Positions 46,748 to 55,417 are shown, counted from the first letter of the stretch. The stretch is 64,000 bases of DNA from Pseudoalteromonas sp. MMG010 (GCF_018100905.1 NZ_JAGJEG010000001.1:434001-498000); one strand, 5' to 3'. Numbers and translations are program-made. The notes: generated from the sequence alone by a model not told the origin.

Positions 46748-47941
46748 TTAGCTATTTTCTTGATAAATAGTGACTAAATTACGGCCATTTTGTTTTGATT
46801 GATATAAGGCCTCATCAGCAAGACGTAACGGCTCTTCAATGTCACTATGTTGGGGTTTAAACATAGCGACACCTGCACTAATGGCTAAATCAATGCTTTT
46901 ATCTTCAAATTTAAATGGCGTATTTTTTATTTGCTTACGAATATTTTCAGCAACATGAAAACAGCCTTCGCTATCGGTTTCGGGTAATAACATCACGAAC
47001 TCTTCTCCACCAAAGCGAGCAACAAAATCGCTTGTTCTACTATTTTCGCGTAAAAGGGCCGAAACGTGTTTAATAGCCAAATCTCCCGCCGCATGGCCAT
47101 AGGTATCATTTATTGTTTTAAATAAATCAATATCAAATATAACGACGCCTAGAGTTCGCTTATACCTTAGGCTGGCTGCAACAACTTTCTCAGCTTGCAA
47201 ATTAAGTGCCCGACGATTCAATAAACCGGTCAAATGATCTACGTTAGCATCGTACTGTAATTTATAAGCAAATTGGCTGATCTTATCAACCATCGGGCGA
47301 AATACTAATAATGCTTCAAATATAATAGTTAAAATAATGATACCTAGCACCACATTTTGTGCAAATCTAAGCTTGTTGACTTTCTCCACACTTTCTCGCT
47401 CATATAGCCCTACTACTTCATTTAATGCGTACAGTAAAGGCTCTTCAGCTAAAACCAAAAAACCCGACTTAATTTGCGAAATTAAGTCGGTTTCCGACGG
47501 GTTTTGTAACGCATCATTAATTTGACGAGAAAAAAGCTTAATTTTTGCATTCACATTTAGCGGCTCTTCAAAATACATCTTCAATAACGTGGGTGATAAA
47601 GGTGATTTTTCTCCGTTATTTAATGCCTGATAATGTGGCTCTAATAACCAAGTGTGATTCTGCTGCATTTTATCTAATGCGTTTAAGGCATATGTTTTTG
47701 CTTGCTCAGTCCCTAGCATTAAATATTCCATAGCAAATAAACTGGATCGTTGTGATAGCATCCTTTGCTGACCACTGATGTTAACAACTTTACCGGTAGC
47801 ACTTTGCTCAGCAATCACTTTATCTAACATAAAATGTACAATAATAGAGAGCAAAGCAATTATAGACAAAGAAATAACATAAGTATAAGCAAGTGATTTT
47901 ATGGGGTTTTTTATTTCAATCGAGGCAGCTGTTTGTGTCAT
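46748..47941 (-). CDS. Diguanylate cyclase with PilJ-type sensor domain
   Basis: Cyclic di-GMP synthase of 397 aa. TM1 near 18-40, a periplasmic helical domain with VVNISGQQRMLSQR (about 52-65), the signature of the type IV pilus methyl-accepting/NIT-like N-terminal domain, TM2 near 195-215, then GGDEF with RFGGEEF and LTGLLNRR. The inhibitory RxxD (RTSD) is present. The sensor motif family is often associated with nitrate or small-anion sensing in NarX/NIT relatives, but the ligand here is unknown. Single gene. Confidence 0.88.
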   Translation of the reverse strand: MTQTAASIEIKNPIKSLAYTYVISLSIIALLSIIVHFMLDKVIAEQSATGKVVNISGQQRMLSQRSSLFAMEYLMLGTEQAKTYALNALDKMQQNHTWLLEPHYQALNNGEKSPLSPTLLKMYFEEPLNVNAKIKLFSRQINDALQNPSETDLISQIKSGFLVLAEEPLLYALNEVVGLYERESVEKVNKLRFAQNVVLGIIILTIIFEALLVFRPMVDKISQFAYKLQYDANVDHLTGLLNRRALNLQAEKVVAASLRYKRTLGVVIFDIDLFKTINDTYGHAAGDLAIKHVSALLRENSRTSDFVARFGGEEFVMLLPETDSEGCFHVAENIRKQIKNTPFKFEDKSIDLAISAGVAMFKPQHSDIEEPLRLADEALYQSKQNGRNLVTIYQENS

Positions 47942-48157
47942 TTGAATATCGCTATTTAATACGTGAAGGTAAGTTATTTGCTATGAAAATAGATAACTTA
48001 TATATTAAATGTTAATTTAGCAATGTAATCCAAGATTCTCAATGTTTATTGTTTTGTTAATCGAATTAATTAAAGCCACATAAGCAATAAAAAAAACTGA
48101 GTAGCTTAATGTAAAGTGACTTTAAATATGTTGAGCTAAACGATTACTACAACTACT

Positions 48158-49246
48158 TTATTCGTTATCAGGTAGGTATCCTGATGTCGTTGTTAAAGCC
48201 ATAAAGGTTACCTGAGTATAATCACCGTTTAGCTTATCGGTTTTCCAATCGCCAGTCCCCGGACAAGCGGGGTAACGAAAGCTTGGTTTATCGGCTGTGC
48301 TACATTGGTTATAGGCACCGGCTTTAAAAAAATGCCCTTCGCCTTGATAGCCTTTGGGGTGATCTAATGTATCTTGCACGCCGAACGCATCAATATTATT
48401 TGCTAAATTAATTTCGTACTTCATTGTCCCGTGGCGCTCATTAGTGAAAGTTAAATACATGGTATTATCAACGACGTTCACCTCATAGCTAAACGGTTCA
48501 TCAAGAGCAATACCTTTCTTTGCAGGCTCGCTTTTATCTAACCAGTCATTTCCCCAAACCGGGTAACTGATATCGATTCTATTTGGATTATCTTTTTCTA
48601 AGTTACGCTCATAGTTCCAAAAAACAGAGCCATATTGATGATTTGGCCACTTTTTAAAATAAATTTTTAATGGTTCATTGCCCCAGCCGTAACCTTCACC
48701 TTCCGCTTGTCTGGCTGGATCTTGTATAGCATGCACTTGGCCTACCACCACAGAATATGCTGTGGGTTTTTCAGCATACTTAGCACGCTTTGAAACATGA
48801 TTAACCGAAAGAGTGGCTTTTAAATTGCCTCCAATTTGTGCAAATTGTTCCGCGCGACGGTTATTTTTAAGTGCAAAGTTATTCGAAAAATCTTTTTCCT
48901 GGGCTAATTCCCCTCCTAACATATTATGTAACTCACTGCGAGTATTGGTAGAGTTAACCGATGTTATGGCTTTATTTGGTGCAGCAAACACCATATTCCC
49001 TTCATCGTTAATATAAAAGTAATCGGGATGATAATAACTTTGTAGCTCTTTTAGGCGTATTTCATCAACAACACCATCGTTATCAATGTCAGTTGGGGTG
49101 TTGATTTGCCATTGTGACAGATCAAATTTTTGTGCTGGTAAAATAACCCCCTCAGCAGCATTATTTTTCGTGCTATTTATACACCCTGTTAGCATAATTG
49201 AACTCACACACAGTGCGTAAAAAGGTAACTGGTTACTTAATTTCAT
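48158..49246 (-). CDS. Alginate lyase, family PL7, lipoprotein (QVH type)
   Basis: Paralogue of the lyase at 6921, 362 aa, with lipobox LTGC (Cys22). Hallmarks: RSELH (103-107) where the last arginine of RSELR is histidine, QVH (170-172) and FFKAGAYNQ (306-314) where the first tyrosine is phenylalanine; the catalytic Lys308 and Tyr312 are kept. QVH in place of QIH goes with mannuronate preference in characterised PL7 enzymes, so this copy probably complements the other one. It ends the minus-strand alginate run, 139 bases after the kinase gene. Confidence 0.92.
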   Translation of the reverse strand: MKLSNQLPFYALCVSSIMLTGCINSTKNNAAEGVILPAQKFDLSQWQINTPTDIDNDGVVDEIRLKELQSYYHPDYFYINDEGNMVFAAPNKAITSVNSTNTRSELHNMLGGELAQEKDFSNNFALKNNRRAEQFAQIGGNLKATLSVNHVSKRAKYAEKPTAYSVVVGQVHAIQDPARQAEGEGYGWGNEPLKIYFKKWPNHQYGSVFWNYERNLEKDNPNRIDISYPVWGNDWLDKSEPAKKGIALDEPFSYEVNVVDNTMYLTFTNERHGTMKYEINLANNIDAFGVQDTLDHPKGYQGEGHFFKAGAYNQCSTADKPSFRYPACPGTGDWKTDKLNGDYTQVTFMALTTTSGYLPDNE

Positions 49247-49385
49247 AATGTATACTCCTACTCGCGCTAAATTAATTTTAATAAAGCCCGAGTGATTAAT
49301 TAATGTTTATGGCACATAAACTTTGTTGATTGCCATCAATCAATAAAGCTCTATACGCCCTAACAAATTGCAACTGATACCCAAG

Positions 49386-49877
49386 CTATGTCGCACTTAT
49401 ATAGCGACTAATTTTTTCCACTATGTCATTTACCGATGCTTTAACATCGAGTGTTAAACCATATTGTGGTAATTCAAGTGTATTTAATTGTGATTCGAGT
49501 AACGATGCATCAAAGAAGTGATCTTGGCGAGAGTTGAGTCGAGATAATAATAGCTCGCGAGAGCCATGTAACATCACCCATTTAATACTCACCATACAAT
49601 TAGACGCTAAGGTAATACGATAAGATTCTTTTAACGCTGAGCAAGCTAAAACAGCTCCTTTCCCTTCTTTTTCCCAAAGACAAAGCTGCTGAGATAACTG
49701 CTCTAACCAAGGTTTTCTATCGGTATCATTAAGCGCTATCCCATTTTTCATTTTTTGAATATTTGCTTTGCTATGAAAATCATCCGCATCAAAAAAAGGC
49801 AAGTTTAATGTTTCGGATACAGCCTTACCCACGGTTGATTTACCTGTACCCGATACACCACAAACAACAACAATCAT
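49386..49877 (-). CDS. gntK: Gluconokinase-like sugar-acid kinase
   Basis: P-loop kinase of 163 aa with Walker A GVSGTGKST (7-15) and the GntK blocks FFDADDFHSKANIQKM, DRKPWLEQL and ACSALKESYR. GntK phosphorylates D-gluconate at C6. In an alginate locus one would expect a PfkB-type KDG kinase instead, so either a gluconate-like acid is also handled or this enzyme acts on a product of the SDR. It begins 14 bases after the transporter stop. Confidence 0.85.
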   Translation of the reverse strand: MIVVVCGVSGTGKSTVGKAVSETLNLPFFDADDFHSKANIQKMKNGIALNDTDRKPWLEQLSQQLCLWEKEGKGAVLACSALKESYRITLASNCMVSIKWVMLHGSRELLLSRLNSRQDHFFDASLLESQLNTLELPQYGLTLDVKASVNDIVEKISRYISAT

Positions 49878-49891
49878 ATTTATGCTCCTAG

Positions 49892-51130
49892 TTACTCAAT
49901 CAGTCCTAGTACACCGTTATACGAAATAATGATAGAAAACAGCAATGCCAGTCCTAACACAAAGTTAAGTAAATACCCGGCTTTATGCTCTTGCATTAGT
50001 TTCTTGTTATTAATCATTAAAATAATACCTAAAATAACTAAAGGTAAAACAAACACATTAAATACTTGGGTTAAAATTTGCCCTTTTACTGGATTAAAGC
50101 CAAATACCGGAATCGTTAACGCAAATAATGCCGCAATGCCGGTAATTATTTTAAATTGTTTAGATTGTGTATCGAGCTTACCAGAGCGGTAATCCTCTAT
50201 AAGTAATGGTGCAATTAGCATACACGGAAACACCGATGATAAACCCGCTGCTAAGGTTCCAAAGAAAAATACAGTGAGCGCACCTTTACCTGCAATAGGC
50301 TCTAACGCAGTGACCATATCAAGTACTTTTGTTACTTTTTGTCCTTCATGAAATAACGACCCCGCAGCCACTGCCATGACCGCAGCACTAATAAGAAAGA
50401 CTAATACCGCAGCAACTATCGCATCTTTTTTCTGTTGTGCCTGATCGCTTATATCCCAACCCTTACCCTGAATAAACAACGGTCTTGAAAGAAATGTTGC
50501 GGCCGCCATGGTTGTTCCAACAAATGCTGCCACCATCATTTTGCCGCCCTCAACATCGGGGATCACAGGAATTAAACCTTGCACCACTTCAGCCGGCAAT
50601 GGGTGCACGACAAATAAAGATAAAACAAAAGATAGCCCCATACACGAGACAAAAATAACTAACACTTTTTCAAATAAAGAATACTTGCCAATTAGTAAAA
50701 TTGAGTACATTACGCCGATCACCAGTACAGCAATACTCAGCACCACTGCATACTTGTGCTCACTGACAGAGGGGAAATACATAGCTATCATTTCATATAA
50801 AATATTGGCCGAAATTCCCAAAATTCCCATTAACGAATTCCACTGACCAAAACTTACGCCAATGATAATTAAAATAGCCATGGGCTTGCCAAATTTTAAA
50901 TGCTTTTTGAAGCTGTATAAGGCCGTTTCTTTCGTTACTAAGGCAAAATTACCGTAGGCATAAATAAGTACCCCAGAAAAAAGGCAACTTAGTAATAAAA
51001 CCCATAACAATTGCATACCAAAAGTACTACCAGCAACAATCATCGCTGTTACACTTCCCGTACCTATGGTGTAACCTATCGCTAAAAAAGCAGGTCCAAA
51101 GCTCAATATCGATCTTAATATTGCAGACAC
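49892..51130 (-). CDS. NRAMP-fold transporter lacking metal-binding motifs
   Basis: Inner-membrane transporter of 412 aa with about 11 helices and clear NRAMP/MntH-like family resemblance (GPAFLAIGYTIGTGSVTAM in TM1; GLLWVLLL-like TM2; TM6 FVGTTMAAATFLSRPLFIQ). The TM1 DPGN metal motif reads GTGS and the TM6 MPH motif is replaced by AAATF. Divalent-metal transport is therefore doubtful. It lies between a sugar mutarotase gene and a sugar-acid kinase gene in the alginate operon, so a uronate or sugar-acid uptake role is inferred. A 142-base leader with TG tracts and a palindrome precedes it, so it may have its own promoter. Confidence 0.75.
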   Translation of the reverse strand: MSAILRSILSFGPAFLAIGYTIGTGSVTAMIVAGSTFGMQLLWVLLLSCLFSGVLIYAYGNFALVTKETALYSFKKHLKFGKPMAILIIIGVSFGQWNSLMGILGISANILYEMIAMYFPSVSEHKYAVVLSIAVLVIGVMYSILLIGKYSLFEKVLVIFVSCMGLSFVLSLFVVHPLPAEVVQGLIPVIPDVEGGKMMVAAFVGTTMAAATFLSRPLFIQGKGWDISDQAQQKKDAIVAAVLVFLISAAVMAVAAGSLFHEGQKVTKVLDMVTALEPIAGKGALTVFFFGTLAAGLSSVFPCMLIAPLLIEDYRSGKLDTQSKQFKIITGIAALFALTIPVFGFNPVKGQILTQVFNVFVLPLVILGIILMINNKKLMQEHKAGYLLNFVLGLALLFSIIISYNGVLGLIE

Positions 51131-51179
51131 ATTGTCTCTCCCAAAATGTTGTCAGTGACAGGAAAATCAACTTTACCTG

Positions 51180-51230
51180 TTGTGTGTGAGGTTATTGTTA
51201 CCACCCAAAATGTGTGTGTGAGGGTGTGTG
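51180..51230 (-). repeat. CA/TG-repeat tracts in transporter leader
   Basis: On the plus strand TG repeats occur at 51180-51188, 51211-51220 and 51224-51230, so the minus-strand leader of the transporter gene reads CACACA. Between them is TTGTTACC (51195-51202), whose complement GGTAACAA also occurs beside the CA tract of the receptor leader at 43398. Confidence 0.6.
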
Positions 51231-51249
51231 ATTTATACAGTGTATAAAT
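51231..51249. promoter_or_regulatory. Perfect palindrome ATTTATACA-G-TGTATAAAT
   Basis: Nine-base arms with a single central base, just after the mutarotase stop and about 100 bases before the transporter start. Could be a repressor site of an internal promoter or a small hairpin. Confidence 0.5.
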
Positions 51250-51272
51250 TACGCGTAATAATAAACTCGTGT

Positions 51273-51707
51273 TTAAAAATTACTTTCTTGTGCCATTTTT
51301 ACAACGCCAACCGTTAAAATTAAATTAGCGAACCGGCGTTGCTCACCGGTTTGAATAATTAATACAGTGGCAGAATCTTTTATCTTGTCATAAAATTCCC
51401 AGCGCTCCATTTCATCCCAGCTAACCTCACCTAACAGCGATTTATATGCGTCATGAATCTCAGCACTCGCTGCAGCAGGCTTTTTCATCACTGTAGCGCC
51501 CTGTATCGGGCACACCGCTAAAATACCTTCAAGTACTGAAATAGCATCAAGCATGCCGGGACGAAAATTTAAGTGTACCGTCGTCGAGTTAGGGCCTGTC
51601 ATTGCGCCTACAGGTAAATTGCCATCGGCAATCACCACCTGAGAAAAATGCCCACTGCGGCCAAGAGCTTCTAAAATAGTCGGATGAATGACTTCGGTTT
51701 TTAACAT
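51273..51707 (-). CDS. RbsD/FucU-family sugar mutarotase
   Basis: Cytoplasmic protein of 144 aa with the family start MLKTEVIHPTILEALGRSGH (catalytic His20) and VVIADGNLP (Asp28). RbsD and FucU interconvert pyranose/furanose or anomeric forms of ribose and fucose. Here, between an SDR and a transporter in an alginate locus, it may speed ring opening or anomer exchange of a uronate product such as DEH; this is inference. It follows the SDR gene by 44 bases. Confidence 0.85.
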   Translation of the reverse strand: MLKTEVIHPTILEALGRSGHFSQVVIADGNLPVGAMTGPNSTTVHLNFRPGMLDAISVLEGILAVCPIQGATVMKKPAAASAEIHDAYKSLLGEVSWDEMERWEFYDKIKDSATVLIIQTGEQRRFANLILTVGVVKMAQESNF

Positions 51708-51751
51708 ATAAAGTCTCTACCTTAAAAATAGATTAACGTTAATGCATCGTG

Positions 51752-52513
51752 CTACATGCAGTAAACGCCGCCATTAATATCAAGTGTTGAACCGGTAATA
51801 AAACCATCGTATTCAGAAGCTAAATAAATGACCGCACGAGCCACATCATCGGCATTACCTGCTCGTTGAATTGGAATCCCTGCAACTGTTTGATCTGCTG
51901 ATTCTTTTGTGGTGTGAGTATTATGAAAAGAAGTACCTAAAATAAGCCCTGGTGCCACTGCATTTACACGCGTACCTTGTGGACCTAGCTCAGCAGATAA
52001 AGCGCGAGTAAACGTTAAAATAGCCCCTTTACTGGTCGAATAAACTAACGAGCCTGGGTGCCCGCCTTTACGCCCTGCTAAAGAGGCTAAATTAACAATA
52101 CTGCTGTTTTGGTTTTTTGCTAAATGAGGGGCTGCGGCCTTAGTAACAAACATCATAGATGTTAAATTAATATCCATTACTTTATGCCAAAAAGTAATGT
52201 CCATTTCGTCTAACAATTTACGGTCAACTAAAGACCCTGCATTGTTAATTAATATATCTAATGAGCCTAGCGTGCCTACCGCTTGCTCAATTAACGTATT
52301 TGCTTGAGCCTCATCAGTTAAATCGCCGCTAAGCGCAATCGCTTTACCCCCTTTAGAATCGGCATATTCAACCAGTTTATTAGCAGTCTCAGCACTAGAA
52401 AAATAATGGATAGCCACGTTTGCACCGCTATCAATAAAGTGTTTAGTAATAGCTTCGCCAATACCTTGTGCACCCGCTGTGATTAATACATTTTTGTTTG
52501 ATAATTTATTCAT
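51752..52513 (-). CDS. SDR oxidoreductase, candidate DEH reductase
   Basis: Short-chain dehydrogenase of 253 aa: cofactor loop TAGAQGIG (12-19), NNAG (90-93), catalytic Ser144, YSTSK (Tyr158, Lys162), and a typical C-terminal GSTLDINGG. No acidic residue follows the second strand, which fits NADPH use. Alginate pathways reduce 4-deoxy-L-erythro-5-hexoseulose uronate (DEH) to KDG with an SDR, so that is the best guess; oxidation of another sugar acid is possible. It lies 140 bases after the PL6 lyase gene on the same strand. Confidence 0.85.
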   Translation of the reverse strand: MNKLSNKNVLITAGAQGIGEAITKHFIDSGANVAIHYFSSAETANKLVEYADSKGGKAIALSGDLTDEAQANTLIEQAVGTLGSLDILINNAGSLVDRKLLDEMDITFWHKVMDINLTSMMFVTKAAAPHLAKNQNSSIVNLASLAGRKGGHPGSLVYSTSKGAILTFTRALSAELGPQGTRVNAVAPGLILGTSFHNTHTTKESADQTVAGIPIQRAGNADDVARAVIYLASEYDGFITGSTLDINGGVYCM

Positions 52514-52653
52514 GTCATCCCCTAATATAGATTTAGGCGGTCAACTGTAGTCTAAACATGTGTTATTAATAACTACAAATTGACAACGTACTCGCGTTTA
52601 AGCCTAGCTAAAATCGACAAGATCTATTTTAACTAGCCTTAAACGACATAGAA

Positions 52654-54900
52654 TTATTTGTAAGTTATGTTTTTAGTGGTGTATTCGTTGTTATTTGCGC
52701 GGATTTTAGGTGTATCTTTCATTGTCACATCTTCAATGACGGTAATTGGCTCGCCATTGGTTAAATATAAGCTCAATGGTGCACTTTTTTCCCACTTAGT
52801 ATTGGCTATATGTAAATCTTGAACACCATGGAAATACATAGACGATGCAGAGCGATGTGTCGTGCCATTTCCAACATTAACTAACGTGTTATTGTCTACG
52901 TTTACAATAGGACCAAAAGTACTTTCATCAAAGCCACCACGATAGACTGTTGCTACTTCAGCTTTAATATCTTTAAAGGTGTTGCCTTTTAACGTTAAAT
53001 TCTCAACACTATAAATACCTAAGTCATCTGTTTCATGGTTTAACACTAATATAGACCCTGTGATATTCGTCATGTTCGAATCAATAATTTCAATATAATC
53101 TGCAAATGTGTTTGCAGTCGCTTTAAAGAAATCAAAATAACCATTAATGTCTAAATTAGTCACTTTTACATTACGTACCGACAATGAATAGTTAATATTC
53201 ATTGAGTAACCACTTGTTCTAATAATGTTATTACCTTTGTAATCGGGCGATTGTTCACCATCAAACCATAGATTTTCAACCTCAAGGGCTCCGCCATTTT
53301 CGATCACTAAAAAGCTTGGTTTTTGCGAACGAATAACCGGTTTTTTACCTTTTTCAGCCATAATAGTGAGTGGATGATTAACCGAAGCCAATTTAGTAAG
53401 TAAATACTCGCCACCATTTTCAAGTACTAAAACATCACCTGGGTTACTTGCTTTAAGTGCTGTAAGTAAGGTGTCTGATCCCGACTTTACGTTAATTTTT
53501 TTACCACTTTGAAAAGCAACCTTCGCTTCTTCTTTTGAATAAAAATCTGCACCTGTTTGTACTTTATTAACAGGCAATTTAATGTCACCAAAACCAATTT
53601 TATCAACCAACGATTTTGCAGGTACTTTTAACCCTTGTGCATTTTTAGTTAATGCATAAGCTACTTTACTAAAGCCTGTTTTTAGTTCGCCAGGGATATT
53701 TGCTTGGTCACTAATAATATTGTCTTTAAAATCGATACCCGATACATCATCATAGAGTTTAATTGAATCAGGGTTCGTGTTGGTCATAATTAAGTTATTA
53801 CTAAATGAAGAGTCAATCGGAACAGCAGAACGCTCTTCATCACTACCTGCACCAAAATTAATGTAATCGCTATCGACAACAATATTGTTTTGCATTATGG
53901 CTTCAATAGCTTGGTTATAACGGTTAGGTGATGAGTTTGGCACACCATTCATAATCACTAAAGCACCACGAAAGCGATGCCCAGTTAAACCCGACATATA
54001 ATTATTCTTTACCGTTTGGTATTCATTAATTATACGAATCCCTCCCGTATTTGGCTTGCCGTTACCAATAATGTAGTTACCTTCAACTAAGGTATGCTGG
54101 CCATGGCGCATAGTTAAAGTACCTTGGCTCTCAAAAATAACGTTACCGCGGTAAGTATTACCCGAAGTTTTGTTAGAAATAATTTCGTGCTCACCATTTA
54201 CGCGGTCGAAAAAGTTATAACGCACTAATGTATTTGAATTTTTAGTCGAGAAATGACTCGTTCCTACACGTAATGTTTCTCCGCCATTAGCACCGAGGAC
54301 TTGGCGTGGACCAAAATAATTATATTCAATAACATGATTATTTTCTTCGCTGCCAGCGGTGTTTAATCGAACCGCAAGTGTGACACCACGGTTACGTTTA
54401 TTTATCAGTGTATTATGATCAAATTGGTTATGTTTACCATACATAGCAACCCATAGATCAGCTAAATGGCGCTCCGGATGACTAAAGTTATCAATAACTG
54501 TATTCGTTAAACGGGTGTAATTTGCTAACTCATCTTCAGCAGTACGAAACGAAATAACCTCACCGGTTGGGGTGTAACCATTTTTAAATAGCAGATCAGA
54601 AATAACTAAATGCTCACCCGAAATACTTAAATTTGATAAACCAGTGATCACTGCTTTACCCGGGGTTTGTGCTCTTAATGTAATTGGCTTTTTAGCTGTA
54701 CCTTTCGCTTTAAATACCAACTCAACATTTTGCCAAACACCATTTGCCAGCACAATTTCATCGCCAGGCTTTGCCTGTGCAACGGCGTTATTAAATTGCT
54801 CTATATTATTGACTAACTTAGCATGCGCTGATTGTGTAAATATGCACAAGGCTAGTAGTAAGGTAAAAGGAAAAAAGTATACTTTAACGTCCTTAATCAT
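52654..54900 (-). CDS. Alginate lyase, family PL6, two-domain
   Basis: Exported lyase of 748 aa with signal peptide 1-27 (AHA). Two right-handed parallel beta-helix domains: residues about 30-400 form the catalytic PL6 domain with NKTSGN (Lys244) and MRHG (Arg265), the lysine and arginine used in the chondroitinase-B/PL6 active site; residues about 460-748 form a second beta helix. The length matches two-domain enzymes such as AlyGC. It should release short unsaturated products from alginate in the periplasm or outside. First gene of the minus-strand alginate run; its leader has a 21-base tandem repeat and the TTGGTAATACCAA palindrome. Confidence 0.92.
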   Translation of the reverse strand: MIKDVKVYFFPFTLLLALCIFTQSAHAKLVNNIEQFNNAVAQAKPGDEIVLANGVWQNVELVFKAKGTAKKPITLRAQTPGKAVITGLSNLSISGEHLVISDLLFKNGYTPTGEVISFRTAEDELANYTRLTNTVIDNFSHPERHLADLWVAMYGKHNQFDHNTLINKRNRGVTLAVRLNTAGSEENNHVIEYNYFGPRQVLGANGGETLRVGTSHFSTKNSNTLVRYNFFDRVNGEHEIISNKTSGNTYRGNVIFESQGTLTMRHGQHTLVEGNYIIGNGKPNTGGIRIINEYQTVKNNYMSGLTGHRFRGALVIMNGVPNSSPNRYNQAIEAIMQNNIVVDSDYINFGAGSDEERSAVPIDSSFSNNLIMTNTNPDSIKLYDDVSGIDFKDNIISDQANIPGELKTGFSKVAYALTKNAQGLKVPAKSLVDKIGFGDIKLPVNKVQTGADFYSKEEAKVAFQSGKKINVKSGSDTLLTALKASNPGDVLVLENGGEYLLTKLASVNHPLTIMAEKGKKPVIRSQKPSFLVIENGGALEVENLWFDGEQSPDYKGNNIIRTSGYSMNINYSLSVRNVKVTNLDINGYFDFFKATANTFADYIEIIDSNMTNITGSILVLNHETDDLGIYSVENLTLKGNTFKDIKAEVATVYRGGFDESTFGPIVNVDNNTLVNVGNGTTHRSASSMYFHGVQDLHIANTKWEKSAPLSLYLTNGEPITVIEDVTMKDTPKIRANNNEYTTKNITYK

Positions 54901-54932
54901 GTCCTAACTCTCCAGAAATCATCTAAATAAAT

Positions 54933-54980
54933 GTGTGTGTTAATTTTTACATTGTGTGTGTTAATGCTTACATTGTGTGC
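54933..54980 (-). repeat. 21-base tandem repeat with TG/CA tracts in PL6 leader
   Basis: GTGTGTG-TTAAT-xx-TTA-CATT units occupy 54933-54953 and 54954-54974 (19 of 21 bases equal), then a partial third copy. On the gene's own strand they read ...TTAACACACAC. The 21-base period is two helical turns. Confidence 0.75.
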
Positions 54981-55047
54981 TTAGTATTAATGTCGCGTTT
55001 TGTTAAAAACAACGATTAAAATCACCAAAACCTGCCCAAAAACCCCT

Positions 55048-55060
55048 TTGGTAATACCAA
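55048..55060. promoter_or_regulatory. Candidate operator TTGGTAATACCAA
   Basis: Identical 13-base palindrome to that at 43303, here about 150 bases upstream of the PL6 lyase start. Probably bound by the same regulator, which is not in the window. Confidence 0.65.
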
Positions 55061-55070
55061 TAAAACAACT

Positions 55071-55086
55071 ATTGTTATACAACAAT
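55071..55086. promoter_or_regulatory. Inverted repeat ATTGTT-ATAC-AACAAT
   Basis: Six-base perfect arms ten bases beyond the 55048 palindrome; resembles the outer arms of the repeat at 43188. Confidence 0.35.
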
Positions 55087-55280
55087 GCTTACCATCACTC
55101 TAGCCTGTACAATAAGTGTCCGTCAAGCGGTTTAACGGCTCCCCGCCTACGCTTTTAGTCTATATAAATTGAGTATTTAAAAAGGCTAAACAGGGACTTA
55201 AGTTAACGTTATTGCAAAGCATGAAAACTAAAAAATAGGCTAGTACCGTTACATTAAATAATTTAAATCACGATTTATTT

Positions 55281-55309
55281 TGGTGCATTTTTGTACCCGC
55301 AACGGTGCA
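55281..55309 (+). promoter_or_regulatory. Possible NtrC half-sites
   Basis: TGGTGCA (55281-55287) and CGGTGCA (55303-55309) match the right half of the NtrC consensus TGCACC-N5-GGTGCA and are two helical turns apart, about 75-100 bases before the sigma-54 promoter. The left half (TGTACC at 55292) is one base out of register for the second site. Confidence 0.4.
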
Positions 55310-55382
55310 ATTGAGCTTAATTAGAGCTTAGAATAAAAAAAATAATTATTAATTAACATTGAAAACATAAAGTTAACAACTT

Positions 55383-55398
55383 TGGCACACCCTATGCT
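55383..55398 (+). promoter_or_regulatory. Sigma-54 promoter of nitrate transporter operon
   Basis: TGGCACACCCTATGCT fits the -24/-12 consensus TGGCACG-N4-TTGCW, with GG at 55384 and GC at 55396, exactly 12 apart. The transcript would start near 55409, ten bases before the first leader hairpin. Confidence 0.8.
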
Positions 55399-55417
55399 TT
55401 AATTAAATAGAATTAAA

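Noticed and set aside
54933..54980. CRISPR-like repeat array
   Set aside because: The units are directly tandem without spacers and there are only about two copies; a leader repeat is the better reading.
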